From NCBI GenBank assembly GCA_003223515.1, contig QHVI01000012.1:25892-89891 (forward strand): 64,000 nucleotides of DNA, in the 5' to 3' direction. The stretch is from Candidatus Angelobacter sp. Gp1-AA117 (GTDB taxonomy: Bacteria; Acidobacteriota; Terriglobia; Terriglobales; Acidobacteriaceae). Position numbers and translations under genes: made by a program. This document shows, in pieces, positions 47,672 through 56,852 of this stretch. Under the pieces are notes generated by a model. The model was not told the origin of the DNA and made no database searches. It saw only the letters and a list, made by a program, of their open reading frames with translations. The first letter of the stretch is position 1. Each line of letters opens with the position of its first letter.

Positions 47672-47884
47672 GAATGAAATCTCCTGGAGAAAAGTAACCG
47701 CGAATTATAGAAGAGTTAACGTTTCTCTGCCCTGAATCTGTGCTGATCCGTTCTATCTGTGCTATCTGTGTTGAGGTTTTGATTTTTCGGCGACAATCAG
47801 CATGCATCAGCGGAAAATAATCTGTCTCTGCCGAAATTGCACAAGGAGATGTACGAGGATGTAGAGGGGCTGAGTGCTGATTTT
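47672..47884. repeat. Spacer with 'ATCTGTGTTGAGG' repeat family
   Basis: No gene. Positions ~47728-47822 carry the CTGTGCTGATCC/ATCTGTGCTATCTGTGTTGA then ATCAGC...CATCAGCGG family also found at 52025-52090. GCTGAGTGCTGAT near 47869 repeats text from 46160. Confidence 0.55.
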
Positions 47885-49078
47885 TCACATCGCACTTCGC
47901 CGTCGCTCCACAAACGTCGGCTGTGCCGGAATATCATTCCGGAATAGAACCTTCAGAATCGGCGGGGCCACCAGCGTGGTCACACCGGTCATGATAATCA
48001 CCAGCGCGTAAGCTGAAGGCGAGATGATGTTCATCTGCAAACCGACCAGGGCCACGATCAATCCCACTTCACCCCTCGGCACCATGCCCACTCCAACCTT
48101 CAGCGCATTTTTCCAGCCGGTGGCCATCACCGGCAGGCTGCATCCAACCAGCTTCGACAAAAAGGCCAATAGGGAAATCACAATGGCCGAGATGATCAGC
48201 TTGCGATTGAACACTGCCAGGTTCAGCCGTGCTCCCATGCTGAAAAAGAAAAACGGCGCGAGAAATTCGTTGATGGCGAAGGCGCGCGGACGCAGGTTCC
48301 AGCGCGGCGAATATTCCGCAAATGCCAGCCCGGCGAAAAACGCACCGATAATCGCAGCCATGCCGATCTTTACCGCCGCATACGACAAGCCCAGGCAGAT
48401 GGCCAGCGCGATCACCAGCGGCGCATCCTGGGTGGACATTCTCTCCAAACCCGGCTCCATTCTGCGCACCACCCGCGGCGCATAAAACATCATGAGCAGG
48501 GCAAACCCGATGGCCTCAATGGATGCGATAGTCAACTGTGCCCAGGGCAGCCCGGTGGTGCTGACCAGGCCAACTACCACGCTCAGCAGGATCATTCCCA
48601 GGATGTCATCAAACACCGCCGCTCCCAGGATGATGCGCGCCGGCAGTGTTTGCAGCACGTGCATGTCCCCTAATACGCGCGCTGTGATTCCCACGCTGGT
48701 GGCCACCATGGCGGCAGCCACAAACACCGCTTCATGAGCGGAGTCATGCACCAGGATCATGTAAGTGAAGCCAAACAGGAAAGGCACGGCGATTCCGGCC
48801 AGGGCTACATAGAGTGAGGTACGGCCAACGCTGAGCAGGTCTTTGGGTTGGGTGTCAAGACCCACGGTAAAGAGCAGGAAGATTGCTCCAATCTCCGCAA
48901 TAGAATAAATGGCTTCATCCGGCGTCACCAGGTTGGTGACAGAAGGACCGACCAGCACACCGGCAAGAATCTCCCCCAGCACGGCCGGGAGTTGCAAGCG
49001 TTCAAAGATCTCTCCAAAGAGCTTGGCCCAGACGAAAATGAAGAAAAGCTGAAAAAGAAATGGATCGCCAGCGTGCAT
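47885..49078 (-). CDS. CPA2-type cation/proton antiporter
   Basis: A 397-residue membrane protein with about 11-12 helices, of the KefB/NapA-like CPA2 group. Recognised segments are LPAVLGEILAGVLVGPS (first helices), AMVATSVGITARVLGDM, and the charged pair AAVFDDILGMI expected in the ion-binding region. GVGMVPRGEVGLIVALVG near residue 335 is also conserved. It lacks the C-terminal TrkA domain of Kef proteins. It should exchange Na+ or K+ for protons across the inner membrane. Confidence 0.9.
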   Translation of the reverse strand: MHAGDPFLFQLFFIFVWAKLFGEIFERLQLPAVLGEILAGVLVGPSVTNLVTPDEAIYSIAEIGAIFLLFTVGLDTQPKDLLSVGRTSLYVALAGIAVPFLFGFTYMILVHDSAHEAVFVAAAMVATSVGITARVLGDMHVLQTLPARIILGAAVFDDILGMILLSVVVGLVSTTGLPWAQLTIASIEAIGFALLMMFYAPRVVRRMEPGLERMSTQDAPLVIALAICLGLSYAAVKIGMAAIIGAFFAGLAFAEYSPRWNLRPRAFAINEFLAPFFFFSMGARLNLAVFNRKLIISAIVISLLAFLSKLVGCSLPVMATGWKNALKVGVGMVPRGEVGLIVALVGLQMNIISPSAYALVIIMTGVTTLVAPPILKVLFRNDIPAQPTFVERRRSAM

Positions 49079-49328
49079 ATCGTTCTTGCTCGTAGGGCCT
49101 GGCCAAAACCTTACACCTCTTAAGATGCCATTGACGAGAGAAATCCAGAGTAGCTGCTGGAATTACCAAGCCGCTGTAGAGCGCTCCTGATCATGGGCAC
49201 GGAGCCGCTGTCCTGGAACTGTGTTGTGCAGACTTGACTCGGCAGCAGCAAGCTCCGGCTGCAACTCAAAGCCAACTCTCGATTTTTCCCACAGCAACCC
49301 TGCCTTTTGTCATCCTAAGGTTGGAACT

Positions 49329-49703
49329 ATGAGAAGACTGAACTTAAAACATAAAGTAGAACGAATGCGTCATCTGCGATTGGTAGACTCGCTGATCGGC
49401 GCTCTGTTGTCTGCCATTGCTGCTGTGGGTGTAAGCGCCGTAGCAGCAGGGCACAAGTGGGTAGTTGTTGTCCCCCTGGTGTTCACCGCGATTCTACTGC
49501 TCATCTCGTCCATCTACGGAACTCGTGCCGGTATCATCGGCACGGTGCTGGCCGCCGTGATCTTTGCCTTCTTCCTGTTCAACCCTGTAGGCAGTCTTTC
49601 TATTGGCAATCAGACAGCCAAGGCAAACCTTGGATGGATGCTGCTGCTCGGTATTTCTTTTTCGTTTTTGTTCGCGCCACCTGGCGGGCTGCACCGCCAT
49701 TAA
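49329..49703 (+). CDS. Small DUF4118-type membrane protein
   Basis: A 124-residue protein from ATG 49329 with three or four hydrophobic segments. LVFTAILLLISSIYGTRAGI and AVIFAFFLFNPVGSLSIGN match the DUF4118 membrane region of KdpD-type sensors, here without kinase or USP domains. No kinase follows. It is 109 bp upstream of the DUF5752 gene on the same strand and could be in its operon. Confidence 0.7.
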   Translation: MRRLNLKHKVERMRHLRLVDSLIGALLSAIAAVGVSAVAAGHKWVVVVPLVFTAILLLISSIYGTRAGIIGTVLAAVIFAFFLFNPVGSLSIGNQTAKANLGWMLLLGISFSFLFAPPGGLHRH

Positions 49704-49812
49704 CTCCGGATTGCCCGTTCTCTGGAACAACAGAGCTGGGCAGCCGGGCATCCTAAAGAAATTCAGATACAGCGAATCGGGTCAAAACCCGAAACGCGGC
49801 AGGAGGAGTTCC

Positions 49813-50505
49813 ATGGCCACGGCACCATCACTGCCCTCCACCCAACCGCGATGGGCGCGTTCGCCTTTTTACTTCAACTCGGCCTCGCACCTGTTGCGGA
49901 TCGGGAAGGAAAAGGCTACTAACTTACAGGAGCTGCTGGAAGCGATCCGGTCTTGTCCGGACGCATCCATCTTCCAGCACACCTTCCAGACGCTGGAAGA
50001 GCACCACTTCATCAAGGAGGGCTTTTCCAACGACTTCTCTCATTGGGCGTTTGCCGCCTGCAATGAAGTCGAACTGGCGGAAAGGCTTGCCTCTCTCGAC
50101 ATTCGCGAGTTCACCTCGCTTGCCGCTCTGCGCGAGCGCCTGGTGCACCTGATTGAGGCACACCTGCAGAAGAATCCGCGCGCCGCCACCAAGCAGGCCA
50201 TGGAGCCTTTCTACCTTATGGCTGCCGACCTGGTAGTGGTGCCTACGCCTTACGTGGCCCGCAACCTTGAAGAATTTACTGACGGGCTGCGCAAAGTCAG
50301 CATTCATGCCATCTATTACCACTTCATTGATGCCCGCCTGCGCCTGAAGCTCAACAACAACGATTTCTCCGTGTGGCTGGAGCAGGAGCTGGACCTTGCA
50401 CAGGCTGCTGACCGTATGAACCGCATAGATATCTACACGTCTACGCTGGAAACTGTGCGCCGCAGCATTCTGAAAGTGATTGAAGCCGAAATGAACCGCG
50501 CATAA
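49813..50505 (+). CDS. DUF5752-family protein
   Basis: A 230-residue helical protein with an excellent ribosome-binding site (AGGAGGAG, 6 nt before ATG 49813). FYFNSASHLLRIGKEKATNL and SHWAFAACNEVELAERLASL, with the later SIHAIYYHFIDARLRL, match my recollection of the DUF5752 family, which commonly sits beside trehalose-synthesis glycosyltransferases. It is 26 bp upstream of the TreT-like gene. Its biochemical role is unknown; a regulatory or scaffold role for the enzyme is a guess. Confidence 0.75.
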   Translation: MATAPSLPSTQPRWARSPFYFNSASHLLRIGKEKATNLQELLEAIRSCPDASIFQHTFQTLEEHHFIKEGFSNDFSHWAFAACNEVELAERLASLDIREFTSLAALRERLVHLIEAHLQKNPRAATKQAMEPFYLMAADLVVVPTPYVARNLEEFTDGLRKVSIHAIYYHFIDARLRLKLNNNDFSVWLEQELDLAQAADRMNRIDIYTSTLETVRRSILKVIEAEMNRA

Positions 50506-50531
50506 CCGCAGCACCGTGGGAGAAGATTCCG

Positions 50532-51965
50532 ATGAAGAGAAAAGACCTGGACCAGAACCTGCAAATCAAAGAAGCCGGGGACAACCAGCAAGTGGAAAAT
50601 CAGCCGGGCGCCAGCGAGCCTTCCAGTGCGCCTCCACCCGGACAGAAAGAGCGCCGTTTCCGGCAAACCGATTTGCCGGCGCATTTCATCGAGCGGCGCA
50701 AGCACCCACGCATCAGCACCGAGCCGCCACCACCAGCCGCGCCCCCGCGGCTGGAAGATTATGCCTCCATCATCGGCCGTCCTGAACTGGATGAGATTCG
50801 CTTCCTTGCCCGTCATCTGCGCAGCAAGACCGTCAAGATGGTCAACTCCACCGCGGTGGGCGGCGGTGTGGCCGAAATTCTGAACCGGCTTATCCCGCTG
50901 ATGAATGAGCTGGAAATCCCCACCAAATGGGAGGTAATTACTGGCGGCAACGACTTCTATGAAGTTACCAAAGGCTTTCACAATGCGCTGCATGGCGGTG
51001 AGTACAACCTCACCAAGACCATTCAGGAAATCTTCATGTCTTACAACGAGCAGAACCGTCAGCGCATGGAGTTTGTGGAAGACCTGTTCGTGATTCATGA
51101 TCCTCAACCTGCCGGGCTGGTCCGCTCCAAGTCGGACACGCGCGGACGCTGGATCTGGCGCTGCCACATCGATCTCTCCAATCCTCATCCCGGTGTATGG
51201 GACTTCCTGAAGCCGATGGTGGAGCAGTATGACGCCGCCATCTTCTCGGCCCCGGCGTTCACGCGGCAGCTCTCGATTCCACAGTATCTTTTCTATCCCT
51301 CAATTGATCCGCTTTCGGAGAAGAACAAGGAATTGGAGGAGAGCTATATCAACAAGGTCTGCGACGATTTCGGCATTGATCGCTCGCGTCCGGTCATTAC
51401 CCAGATTTCCCGCTTTGACCGCCTCAAAGATCCGGTCGGCGTAATCGAGGCTTACAAGCTGGTCAAGAAGTACGTGGATTGCCAGCTTGTGCTCGCCGGC
51501 GGCGGCGCAACCGATGATCCGGAAGGTGCCGTCGTATTGCAGGAAGTGATGGATGCCGCCGGAGACGATCCTGATGTGATCATTCTCAACCTGCCCCCGT
51601 GGTCGGCGCTCGAGATCAACGCGCTGCAAAGGGCCTCGACCATCATTGTGCAGAAGTCACTGAAAGAAGGCTTTGGCCTCACCGTGACCGAGGGTTTGTG
51701 GAAAGAGAAGCCCGTGGTGGCCGGGGCTGTGGGAGGCATTCCCACCCAGGTCATCCACAAGCTCACCGGAGTACTGGTGCACTCCGTGGAAGGCTGTGCC
51801 TACCAGATTCGCTATCTGTTGACACACCCTGAATTTGCCGTGCAACTCGGCAAAAACGGCAAAGAACACGCGAAGGAAAACTTCCTCATCACCGTAAACC
51901 TCAAGCGCTGGCTGTTGCTCTTCCAGATCATGCTGGGCATGGCACGGCCAAGCAAGACTATCTAA
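50532..51965 (+). CDS. treT: TreT-like trehalose synthase (GT4 glycosyltransferase)
   Basis: A 477-residue GT4-family glycosyltransferase. After a disordered N-terminal extension of about 75 residues (Pro/Arg/Gln-rich) come VNSTAVGGGVAEILNRLIP (donor-site Gly-rich loop), ITQISRFDRLKDPVGVIEAY and the E-x7-E region KEGFGLTVTEGLWKEKP. The sequence fits the trehalose glycosyltransferring synthase group, which makes trehalose from NDP-glucose and glucose. The neighbouring DUF5752 gene supports this. A role in desiccation or osmotic protection is inferred. Confidence 0.87.
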   Translation: MKRKDLDQNLQIKEAGDNQQVENQPGASEPSSAPPPGQKERRFRQTDLPAHFIERRKHPRISTEPPPPAAPPRLEDYASIIGRPELDEIRFLARHLRSKTVKMVNSTAVGGGVAEILNRLIPLMNELEIPTKWEVITGGNDFYEVTKGFHNALHGGEYNLTKTIQEIFMSYNEQNRQRMEFVEDLFVIHDPQPAGLVRSKSDTRGRWIWRCHIDLSNPHPGVWDFLKPMVEQYDAAIFSAPAFTRQLSIPQYLFYPSIDPLSEKNKELEESYINKVCDDFGIDRSRPVITQISRFDRLKDPVGVIEAYKLVKKYVDCQLVLAGGGATDDPEGAVVLQEVMDAAGDDPDVIILNLPPWSALEINALQRASTIIVQKSLKEGFGLTVTEGLWKEKPVVAGAVGGIPTQVIHKLTGVLVHSVEGCAYQIRYLLTHPEFAVQLGKNGKEHAKENFLITVNLKRWLLLFQIMLGMARPSKTI

Positions 51966-52068
51966 TTCGACCAAACGTGAATGCCGGAATACGGCGCGAA
52001 AGCGCCGCATTTTCATCTCAGGATTTATCTGTGTCAATCTGTTGAATCTGTGTTGAGATTTTGGCCTT

Positions 52069-52764
52069 TCAGCGTGAATCAGCGGCCAAAACTGCCCTGT
52101 CCGGCAGCAGGTCCGCATACCAGAACCCATCCCTCTGCATGCGCTCGCCCGCTATCACCGGAATCTCCCGGTCAAACATCGGTCCTGCATAGACAAACGA
52201 ATGAAACTCGCCATTCTCCCCGCAGGGATCGATTCCCCCTGGCAAATCACGCAGAAGCTGTTCGTCGAAATCCCGCCCGGCAAATTCCGGCCCAAGCTTC
52301 TTCGGATCGATGCATACCAGCTTGGCTTTCAGGCCGCCCCGGATCATCTCTTGTGCAAGTTGATCCGTAGGTATCTGCCAGACCGGGAACAGCGGTTCCA
52401 GGCCCGTACCCTGCAACTGACGTTCCCGGTAGGCGCGAATGTCTTGCAGGAACAGATCGCCGAAGGCAATCGCCGTTACCCCCTGCGCTACGGCTTCATC
52501 GCACACCTTTTTCATAGCGCATTCATAATCAGTATTCGAACACGGCCAGGGCAACGGCACGGCAATCAGGGGCAGGCGGGCGGCTTCAGCCTGCATCTCG
52601 ACCAGTTGGCGGCGCGAGCTATGCATGGCCACCCGGTCAAAAGCCGAATTGATGGTGGTAATCAGTCCGGCAATCTCGCAGTCCCCCTGTTGCCGCAGGA
52701 CATGCAACGTCCAGGCACTGTCTTTTCCGCTGCTCCATGAAAGCAGCACCTTCTTTCTCGTCAT
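52069..52764 (-). CDS. PP-loop ATP pyrophosphatase, Dph6-like
   Basis: A 231-residue protein of the adenine nucleotide alpha-hydrolase/Dph6-like family, with the PP-loop SWSSGKDSAWTLH near its start and GDLFLQDIRAYRERQL and GENGEFHSFVYAGPMF later, as in Dph6 homologues. Dph6 amidates diphthine in eukaryotes and archaea; bacteria do not make diphthamide, so the bacterial substrate is unknown. ATG 52764 is chosen because upstream codons look non-coding. The last codons run into a spacer repeat. Confidence 0.85.
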   Translation of the reverse strand: MTRKKVLLSWSSGKDSAWTLHVLRQQGDCEIAGLITTINSAFDRVAMHSSRRQLVEMQAEAARLPLIAVPLPWPCSNTDYECAMKKVCDEAVAQGVTAIAFGDLFLQDIRAYRERQLQGTGLEPLFPVWQIPTDQLAQEMIRGGLKAKLVCIDPKKLGPEFAGRDFDEQLLRDLPGGIDPCGENGEFHSFVYAGPMFDREIPVIAGERMQRDGFWYADLLPDRAVLAADSR

Positions 52765-52883
52765 GTGAAAATCCCACCGTACGATGATGTTATTTGACAG
52801 GAAGATTGATCTTCGGTTCCAGCTAAACAATTACTTCTGACGAGCCGATGACCGGAGTCTTACATCGGTTTGAGCCGAATTTT

Positions 52884-53210
52884 TTACTCAAAAGGAATTT
52901 CCACTTCCGTATAAGTGCCAGGCCGCGCGGCATCGACAGCTTGAGCAATTTCTGTAAGTCTCTTGCGGACAGCACGCCAGCGCCCTTGGGTTAAGACAAC
53001 TAACGCAATCCTCCGGCTTTCCAGATTCTGCTGGTAACGTATGCTTTTGTCAGATGTAACCATTACATGAAAACCGGTCTCTTCAGCAACACGAAGCAAC
53101 TCGCCGTTTTGTAGTCTATCCCAGCCTTGTTCCCGCGATTCGCGGACAGTATGCCCAATGAGGGCACGGGTCAGGCCGCGCGGCACATTGTTATCGAATA
53201 GAACCAGCAC
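52884..53210 (-). CDS. DUF5615-type PIN-like toxin candidate
   Basis: A 108-residue protein with a PIN-like fold of the DUF5615 type: LFDNNVPRGLTRAL and RESREQGWDRLQNGELLRVA, then VMVTSDKSIRYQQNL. The acidic residues D6, E29/E37 and D55 are in the expected positions for RNase-like activity. It starts at GTG 53210, 3 bp after the DUF433 gene, as a typical toxin gene after its antitoxin. Confidence 0.78.
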   Translation of the reverse strand: MLVLFDNNVPRGLTRALIGHTVRESREQGWDRLQNGELLRVAEETGFHVMVTSDKSIRYQQNLESRRIALVVLTQGRWRAVRKRLTEIAQAVDAARPGTYTEVEIPFE

Positions 53211-53213
53211 GGC

Positions 53214-53441
53214 TTAGGATGCCACGGAGTCGAGCGTACGAGCTACAAAGTCCAGGACGGCAGCAATCTCATCCCGAGAGACAGGGTATTGTTCGATGAT
53301 TTCATTGATCGTCATACCATCTTCAAGGTTCTCGAAAATAAGCTTAACGGGAGTCCGCGAGTTGCGGAATACCCATGCACCGCTCACTTTCCCCGGAATG
53401 CTCTCTACAACAGGGCATTTTGACCAATCAAGGTTTTCCAT
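53214..53441 (-). CDS. DUF433-type antitoxin candidate
   Basis: A 75-residue DUF433 protein, recognised by WVFRNSRTPVKLIFENLEDG and INEIIEQYPVSRDEIAAVLDF (a winged-HTH/VapB-like DNA-binding module). With the DUF5615-type gene 3 bp downstream it forms a probable type II toxin-antitoxin pair, which would normally autoregulate its own promoter. ATG 53441 is preceded by GGAG. Confidence 0.8.
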   Translation of the reverse strand: MENLDWSKCPVVESIPGKVSGAWVFRNSRTPVKLIFENLEDGMTINEIIEQYPVSRDEIAAVLDFVARTLDSVAS

Positions 53442-53683
53442 TGGAGACGCTCCTTTCCTGCTAGGATACCGTTTGAAAGCAGTGTTCGCTACCGACTGAA
53501 TTGGTATCGCCGTCTCGATAATCCGTAAGGTTCGGATCCCAATCTGCCATGCCGTAGGGCCTGCCCCTCAAGGTTCTCGGTTTGGAGTTCCTTTAATAAA
53601 TCAAATTTGCCCCCTTACCTCAATCCCCAAAAGGTGAGCGGGGTGCTCCTGAATGGCTTAAAAATGCTACATTCTTAAAGGAA

Positions 53684-54742
53684 ATGTCTGCCCCGAACTC
53701 AAGGTTTGTCCGCGCCTGCCGCTGCGAATCCGTGGATGTTACGCCTGTCTGGCTCATGCGTCAGGCTGGCCGTTACATGGCTGAATACCGCGCCGTACGC
53801 AAGCAGCATTCTATCTTAGATATTTGTAAGACCCCGGAAATCGCCGCCGATGTCACCATCACCGCTGCTGAAAAGCTCGATGTGGACGCCGCCATCATCT
53901 TTGCCGATCTCCTGCTGCCCCTTGAGGTCATGGGTCTGCCCTTCCGCTTTGCTGCCGGAGAGGGCCCGGTGATCGAAAAGCCGCTGCGTACGAAGGCCGA
54001 TGTGGACGCCCTTCAGACCCACCGCAGCTCCGAGTTGGGCTACGTTGCTGAATCCATTCGCAAAGTGGTAAAGCATTTTGGCGAGAAGCTGCCGGTCATC
54101 GGTTTCTGCGGCGCTCCCTTCACTCTGGCCAGCTACATGATCGAAGGTGGCGGCTCGCGCAACTACATCCATACAAAAAAGATGATGTACACCGATCCGG
54201 CTGCCTGGCAAATTCTCATGCAGAAGCTGATCGAAGTACTGGCTTCTTATTCCGCAGACCAGGTGCAGGGCGGCGCTGATGCCCTCCAGATTTTCGATAG
54301 CTGGGTCGGCTGCCTGAGCGTTGAGGACTACCGCCGTTACGTCCTGCCGCATACTCGCGATCTGGTGCAGCGGCTCAAGGCTACCGGTGTACCCATCATC
54401 TACTTTGGAACGGACACGGCGACATTGCTGCCCTCTATGAAAGAAGCCGGAGCACAGGTTATGGGTGTGGACTGGAGAATCCCTCTCGATCAGGGCTGGC
54501 AGGCGCTGAACTACAAAGGCGCAATCCAGGGAAACCTCGATCCTGTGCTGCTGTTTGCGGATCAGAAGGAACTGCGGGCCCGCACCGAGGCTATTCTCCA
54601 GCAGGCAGGTGGACGCCCCGGACATATCTTCAATCTGGGACACGGCATCCTGCCCGAAACCCCGGTCGACAATGTTCGCGCTCTGGTCACTTTTGTAAGA
54701 GAATTGAGTGCAAAGTATTCCGCTTCGGGGGCTGTGCGATGA
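53684..54742 (+). CDS. hemE: Uroporphyrinogen decarboxylase
   Basis: A 352-residue enzyme that decarboxylates uroporphyrinogen III to coproporphyrinogen III. Signatures are PVWLMRQAGRYM near residue 21 and GFCGAPFTLASYMIEGGGSR near residue 145; IFADLLLPLE holds the catalytic Asp. Complete length. First gene of a hemE-hemH-hemG operon with 4-bp overlaps. ATG 53684 follows AAAGGAA. Confidence 0.97.
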   Translation: MSAPNSRFVRACRCESVDVTPVWLMRQAGRYMAEYRAVRKQHSILDICKTPEIAADVTITAAEKLDVDAAIIFADLLLPLEVMGLPFRFAAGEGPVIEKPLRTKADVDALQTHRSSELGYVAESIRKVVKHFGEKLPVIGFCGAPFTLASYMIEGGGSRNYIHTKKMMYTDPAAWQILMQKLIEVLASYSADQVQGGADALQIFDSWVGCLSVEDYRRYVLPHTRDLVQRLKATGVPIIYFGTDTATLLPSMKEAGAQVMGVDWRIPLDQGWQALNYKGAIQGNLDPVLLFADQKELRARTEAILQQAGGRPGHIFNLGHGILPETPVDNVRALVTFVRELSAKYSASGAVR

Positions 54743-55665
54743 CACAAAATCAATTGGCCGTTTTGCTGCTGGCCCATGGCAGCCCGGATTCTCCGGATGA
54801 CGTTCCGGAGTTCATGAAGTACATCACCGGCGGCCGTCCTGTTTCTGATGCGGTCATCGAAGAGGTACGCCATCGTTATTCGCTGATTGGCAAGTCTCCA
54901 CTCACCGAAATCACCCTGGCTCAGGCCGAAGGCATGCAGCGGGAGCTGGGACTTCCCGTCTATGTGGGCATGCGCAACTGGAAACCATTCGTCGGCTCTG
55001 CCGTTCGCGAGATCATGGATTCAGGCGCCGGGCACATACTCGCTATTTGCCTCGCGCCGCAGAATTCTTCTACCAGCGTCGGCCTGTACAAGCGCGCGCT
55101 CATGGCCGAATTGCAACCGGAAGCTTCAGTGCACTTTATCGAAGAGTGGCATGACCATCCATTATTGGTGCAGGCGTTTGCTGAGCGCCTGGAACCGGTG
55201 TGGCGCAAGGCCAGCACAGAGTTGGGTTCACCCGCTCCGGTGATCTTCACTGCCCACAGCGTGCCCACGCGCACCATTCAGGCCGGCGATCCTTACGAGC
55301 GCCAGACCAAGGAAACGGCGCACCTGGTTGGCCAGCGCATCCAGGGGCTTCCGGCTGAGTTGCGGCATTTTGCTTTTCAGAGCCAGGGTATGTCGGGCGG
55401 ACCGTGGCTTGGGCCGACGGTTGAAAGTGTCATCCTCCACCTGAAAAAAGAAGGCCATCGTGGGGTAGTCATCGCACCCATCGGCTTCGTCTGCGATCAC
55501 GTCGAGGTGCTCTATGACGTGGACATCGGCTTCAGGCAATTTGCCACCGAAGAAGGACTGAAGTTCTGGCGCACCGAATCGCTGAATACCTCTTCCACGT
55601 TTATCTCTGCCCTGGCTGATCTCGCCTCCAGGAACCTGGCCGTTTCTTCCGGACAGAAAGCATGA
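54739..55665 (+). CDS. hemH: Ferrochelatase
   Basis: A 308-residue ferrochelatase/coproporphyrin ferrochelatase-type enzyme that inserts Fe2+ into the porphyrin. Family motifs are LLAHGSPDSPDDV, the catalytic His in FTAHSVP, FQSQGMSGGPWLGP and FVCDHVEVLYDVDIGF with its metal-binding Glu. Whether the substrate is protoporphyrin or coproporphyrin cannot be told from the sequence. ATG 54739 overlaps the hemE stop (ATGA) and its own stop overlaps hemG. Confidence 0.95.
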   Translation: MTQNQLAVLLLAHGSPDSPDDVPEFMKYITGGRPVSDAVIEEVRHRYSLIGKSPLTEITLAQAEGMQRELGLPVYVGMRNWKPFVGSAVREIMDSGAGHILAICLAPQNSSTSVGLYKRALMAELQPEASVHFIEEWHDHPLLVQAFAERLEPVWRKASTELGSPAPVIFTAHSVPTRTIQAGDPYERQTKETAHLVGQRIQGLPAELRHFAFQSQGMSGGPWLGPTVESVILHLKKEGHRGVVIAPIGFVCDHVEVLYDVDIGFRQFATEEGLKFWRTESLNTSSTFISALADLASRNLAVSSGQKA

Positions 55666-56852
55666 AGCGGGTCGCCATTGTTGGCGGCGGCATCGCCGGG
55701 ATCAGCGCAGCTTATTACCTGCAGAAAGCAAAACAGAACGGGGCCGGTCTCGATTGGACATTGTTTGAAAAATCCAGCCGGCTTGGCGGTGTGATCCGCA
55801 CGGAATACCGCGATGGCTGCGTCCTTGAAGCCGGGCCAGATTCCTTTCTCACTGTCAAGCCGGATGCCGCCCAGCTATGCCGTGAATTGGGGCTGGGCGA
55901 TCAACTCATCCCATCCAATGACTACCAGCGTCGCACCCACATTCTCGTAAAAGGCAAGCTCGTTCCCATTCCTGACGGACTGCAGTTCATGGTGCCAACG
56001 CGCATCATGCCCATGGTGACCACTGGGTTGTTTTCACTGGGAACCAAGCTGCGTATGGCCAGTGAATGGTTCAGCACCGCCGGCAATGGCAACCAGGATG
56101 AATCCGTGGCCAGCTTCGTCCGCCGCCATTTCGGCCAGCAAATGGTAGACCGCATTGCCGAGCCTCTGCTGGCTGATGCAATCGTGGCTGCGCTTCCTAA
56201 AGCCGCATTGCGCGCGGAATCAACCATTACTTCTCTTAATCTTGCCAACGGCAAATGGCAGATAATTTCAGAAAAAGGGACCGAAGATTTCGATCTCGTG
56301 TTGCTGGCCGTGCCTGCACCTTTTGCGGCATCATTGCTGAAAAACCTGAATTTAGAAATGAGTGCCCGGCTGGAGAAGATTCAGTACACCTCTTCAGGCG
56401 CTGTTGCTCTCGCATACTCCAGCCCTAAGCTTCCGCCGGGCTTCGGGTTTCTCGTCCCGGCCAGCGAAAATCGCAAGATGCTGGCCTGCACCTTCGTGCA
56501 CAAGAAATTTTCCTATCGTGTACCTCAGGGAACAGCCTTGCTGCGCTGCTTCTTCAGCAGTTCGCGCACACCTGAGCTGCTCTCCTATAACGACGATGAT
56601 CTGAAAACCATTGCGCGCCAGGAACTGAAAGACATTCTCGGGCTTGATCTGGAACCGCAGGTCGCCTGTGCCTTCCGCTGGGCTACCGGCCTGCCACAAT
56701 ACGAAACCGGGCACCTCGACCGTGCCGCCGAAATCGAAGCCCAACTGTCGAAACTCCCCGGCTTGCACCTGATCGGCAATTCTCTGTATGGAGTAGGCAT
56801 TCCGGATTGCGTAAAATCCGCGCGCCTGGCAGTCGAGAAGATCACAAACTAA
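55662..56852 (+). CDS. hemG: Protoporphyrinogen/coproporphyrinogen oxidase with internal deletion
   Basis: A 396-residue HemY/CgoX-type flavoprotein oxidase. The FAD-binding start (VAIVGGGIAGISAAYYLQ) and the C-terminal GIPDCVKSARLA segment are normal. It is about 70 residues shorter than the usual ~465. At residues 167-180 (EPLLADAIVAALP) the sequence jumps from the conserved EPLLxGIYAGD region directly to the later QxLVDAIxxxLP region, so the reading frame is intact but the intervening part of the substrate-binding domain is gone. The deletion is in frame; whether the enzyme works is unknown. Last gene of the hem operon. Confidence 0.9.
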   Translation: MKRVAIVGGGIAGISAAYYLQKAKQNGAGLDWTLFEKSSRLGGVIRTEYRDGCVLEAGPDSFLTVKPDAAQLCRELGLGDQLIPSNDYQRRTHILVKGKLVPIPDGLQFMVPTRIMPMVTTGLFSLGTKLRMASEWFSTAGNGNQDESVASFVRRHFGQQMVDRIAEPLLADAIVAALPKAALRAESTITSLNLANGKWQIISEKGTEDFDLVLLAVPAPFAASLLKNLNLEMSARLEKIQYTSSGAVALAYSSPKLPPGFGFLVPASENRKMLACTFVHKKFSYRVPQGTALLRCFFSSSRTPELLSYNDDDLKTIARQELKDILGLDLEPQVACAFRWATGLPQYETGHLDRAAEIEAQLSKLPGLHLIGNSLYGVGIPDCVKSARLAVEKITN

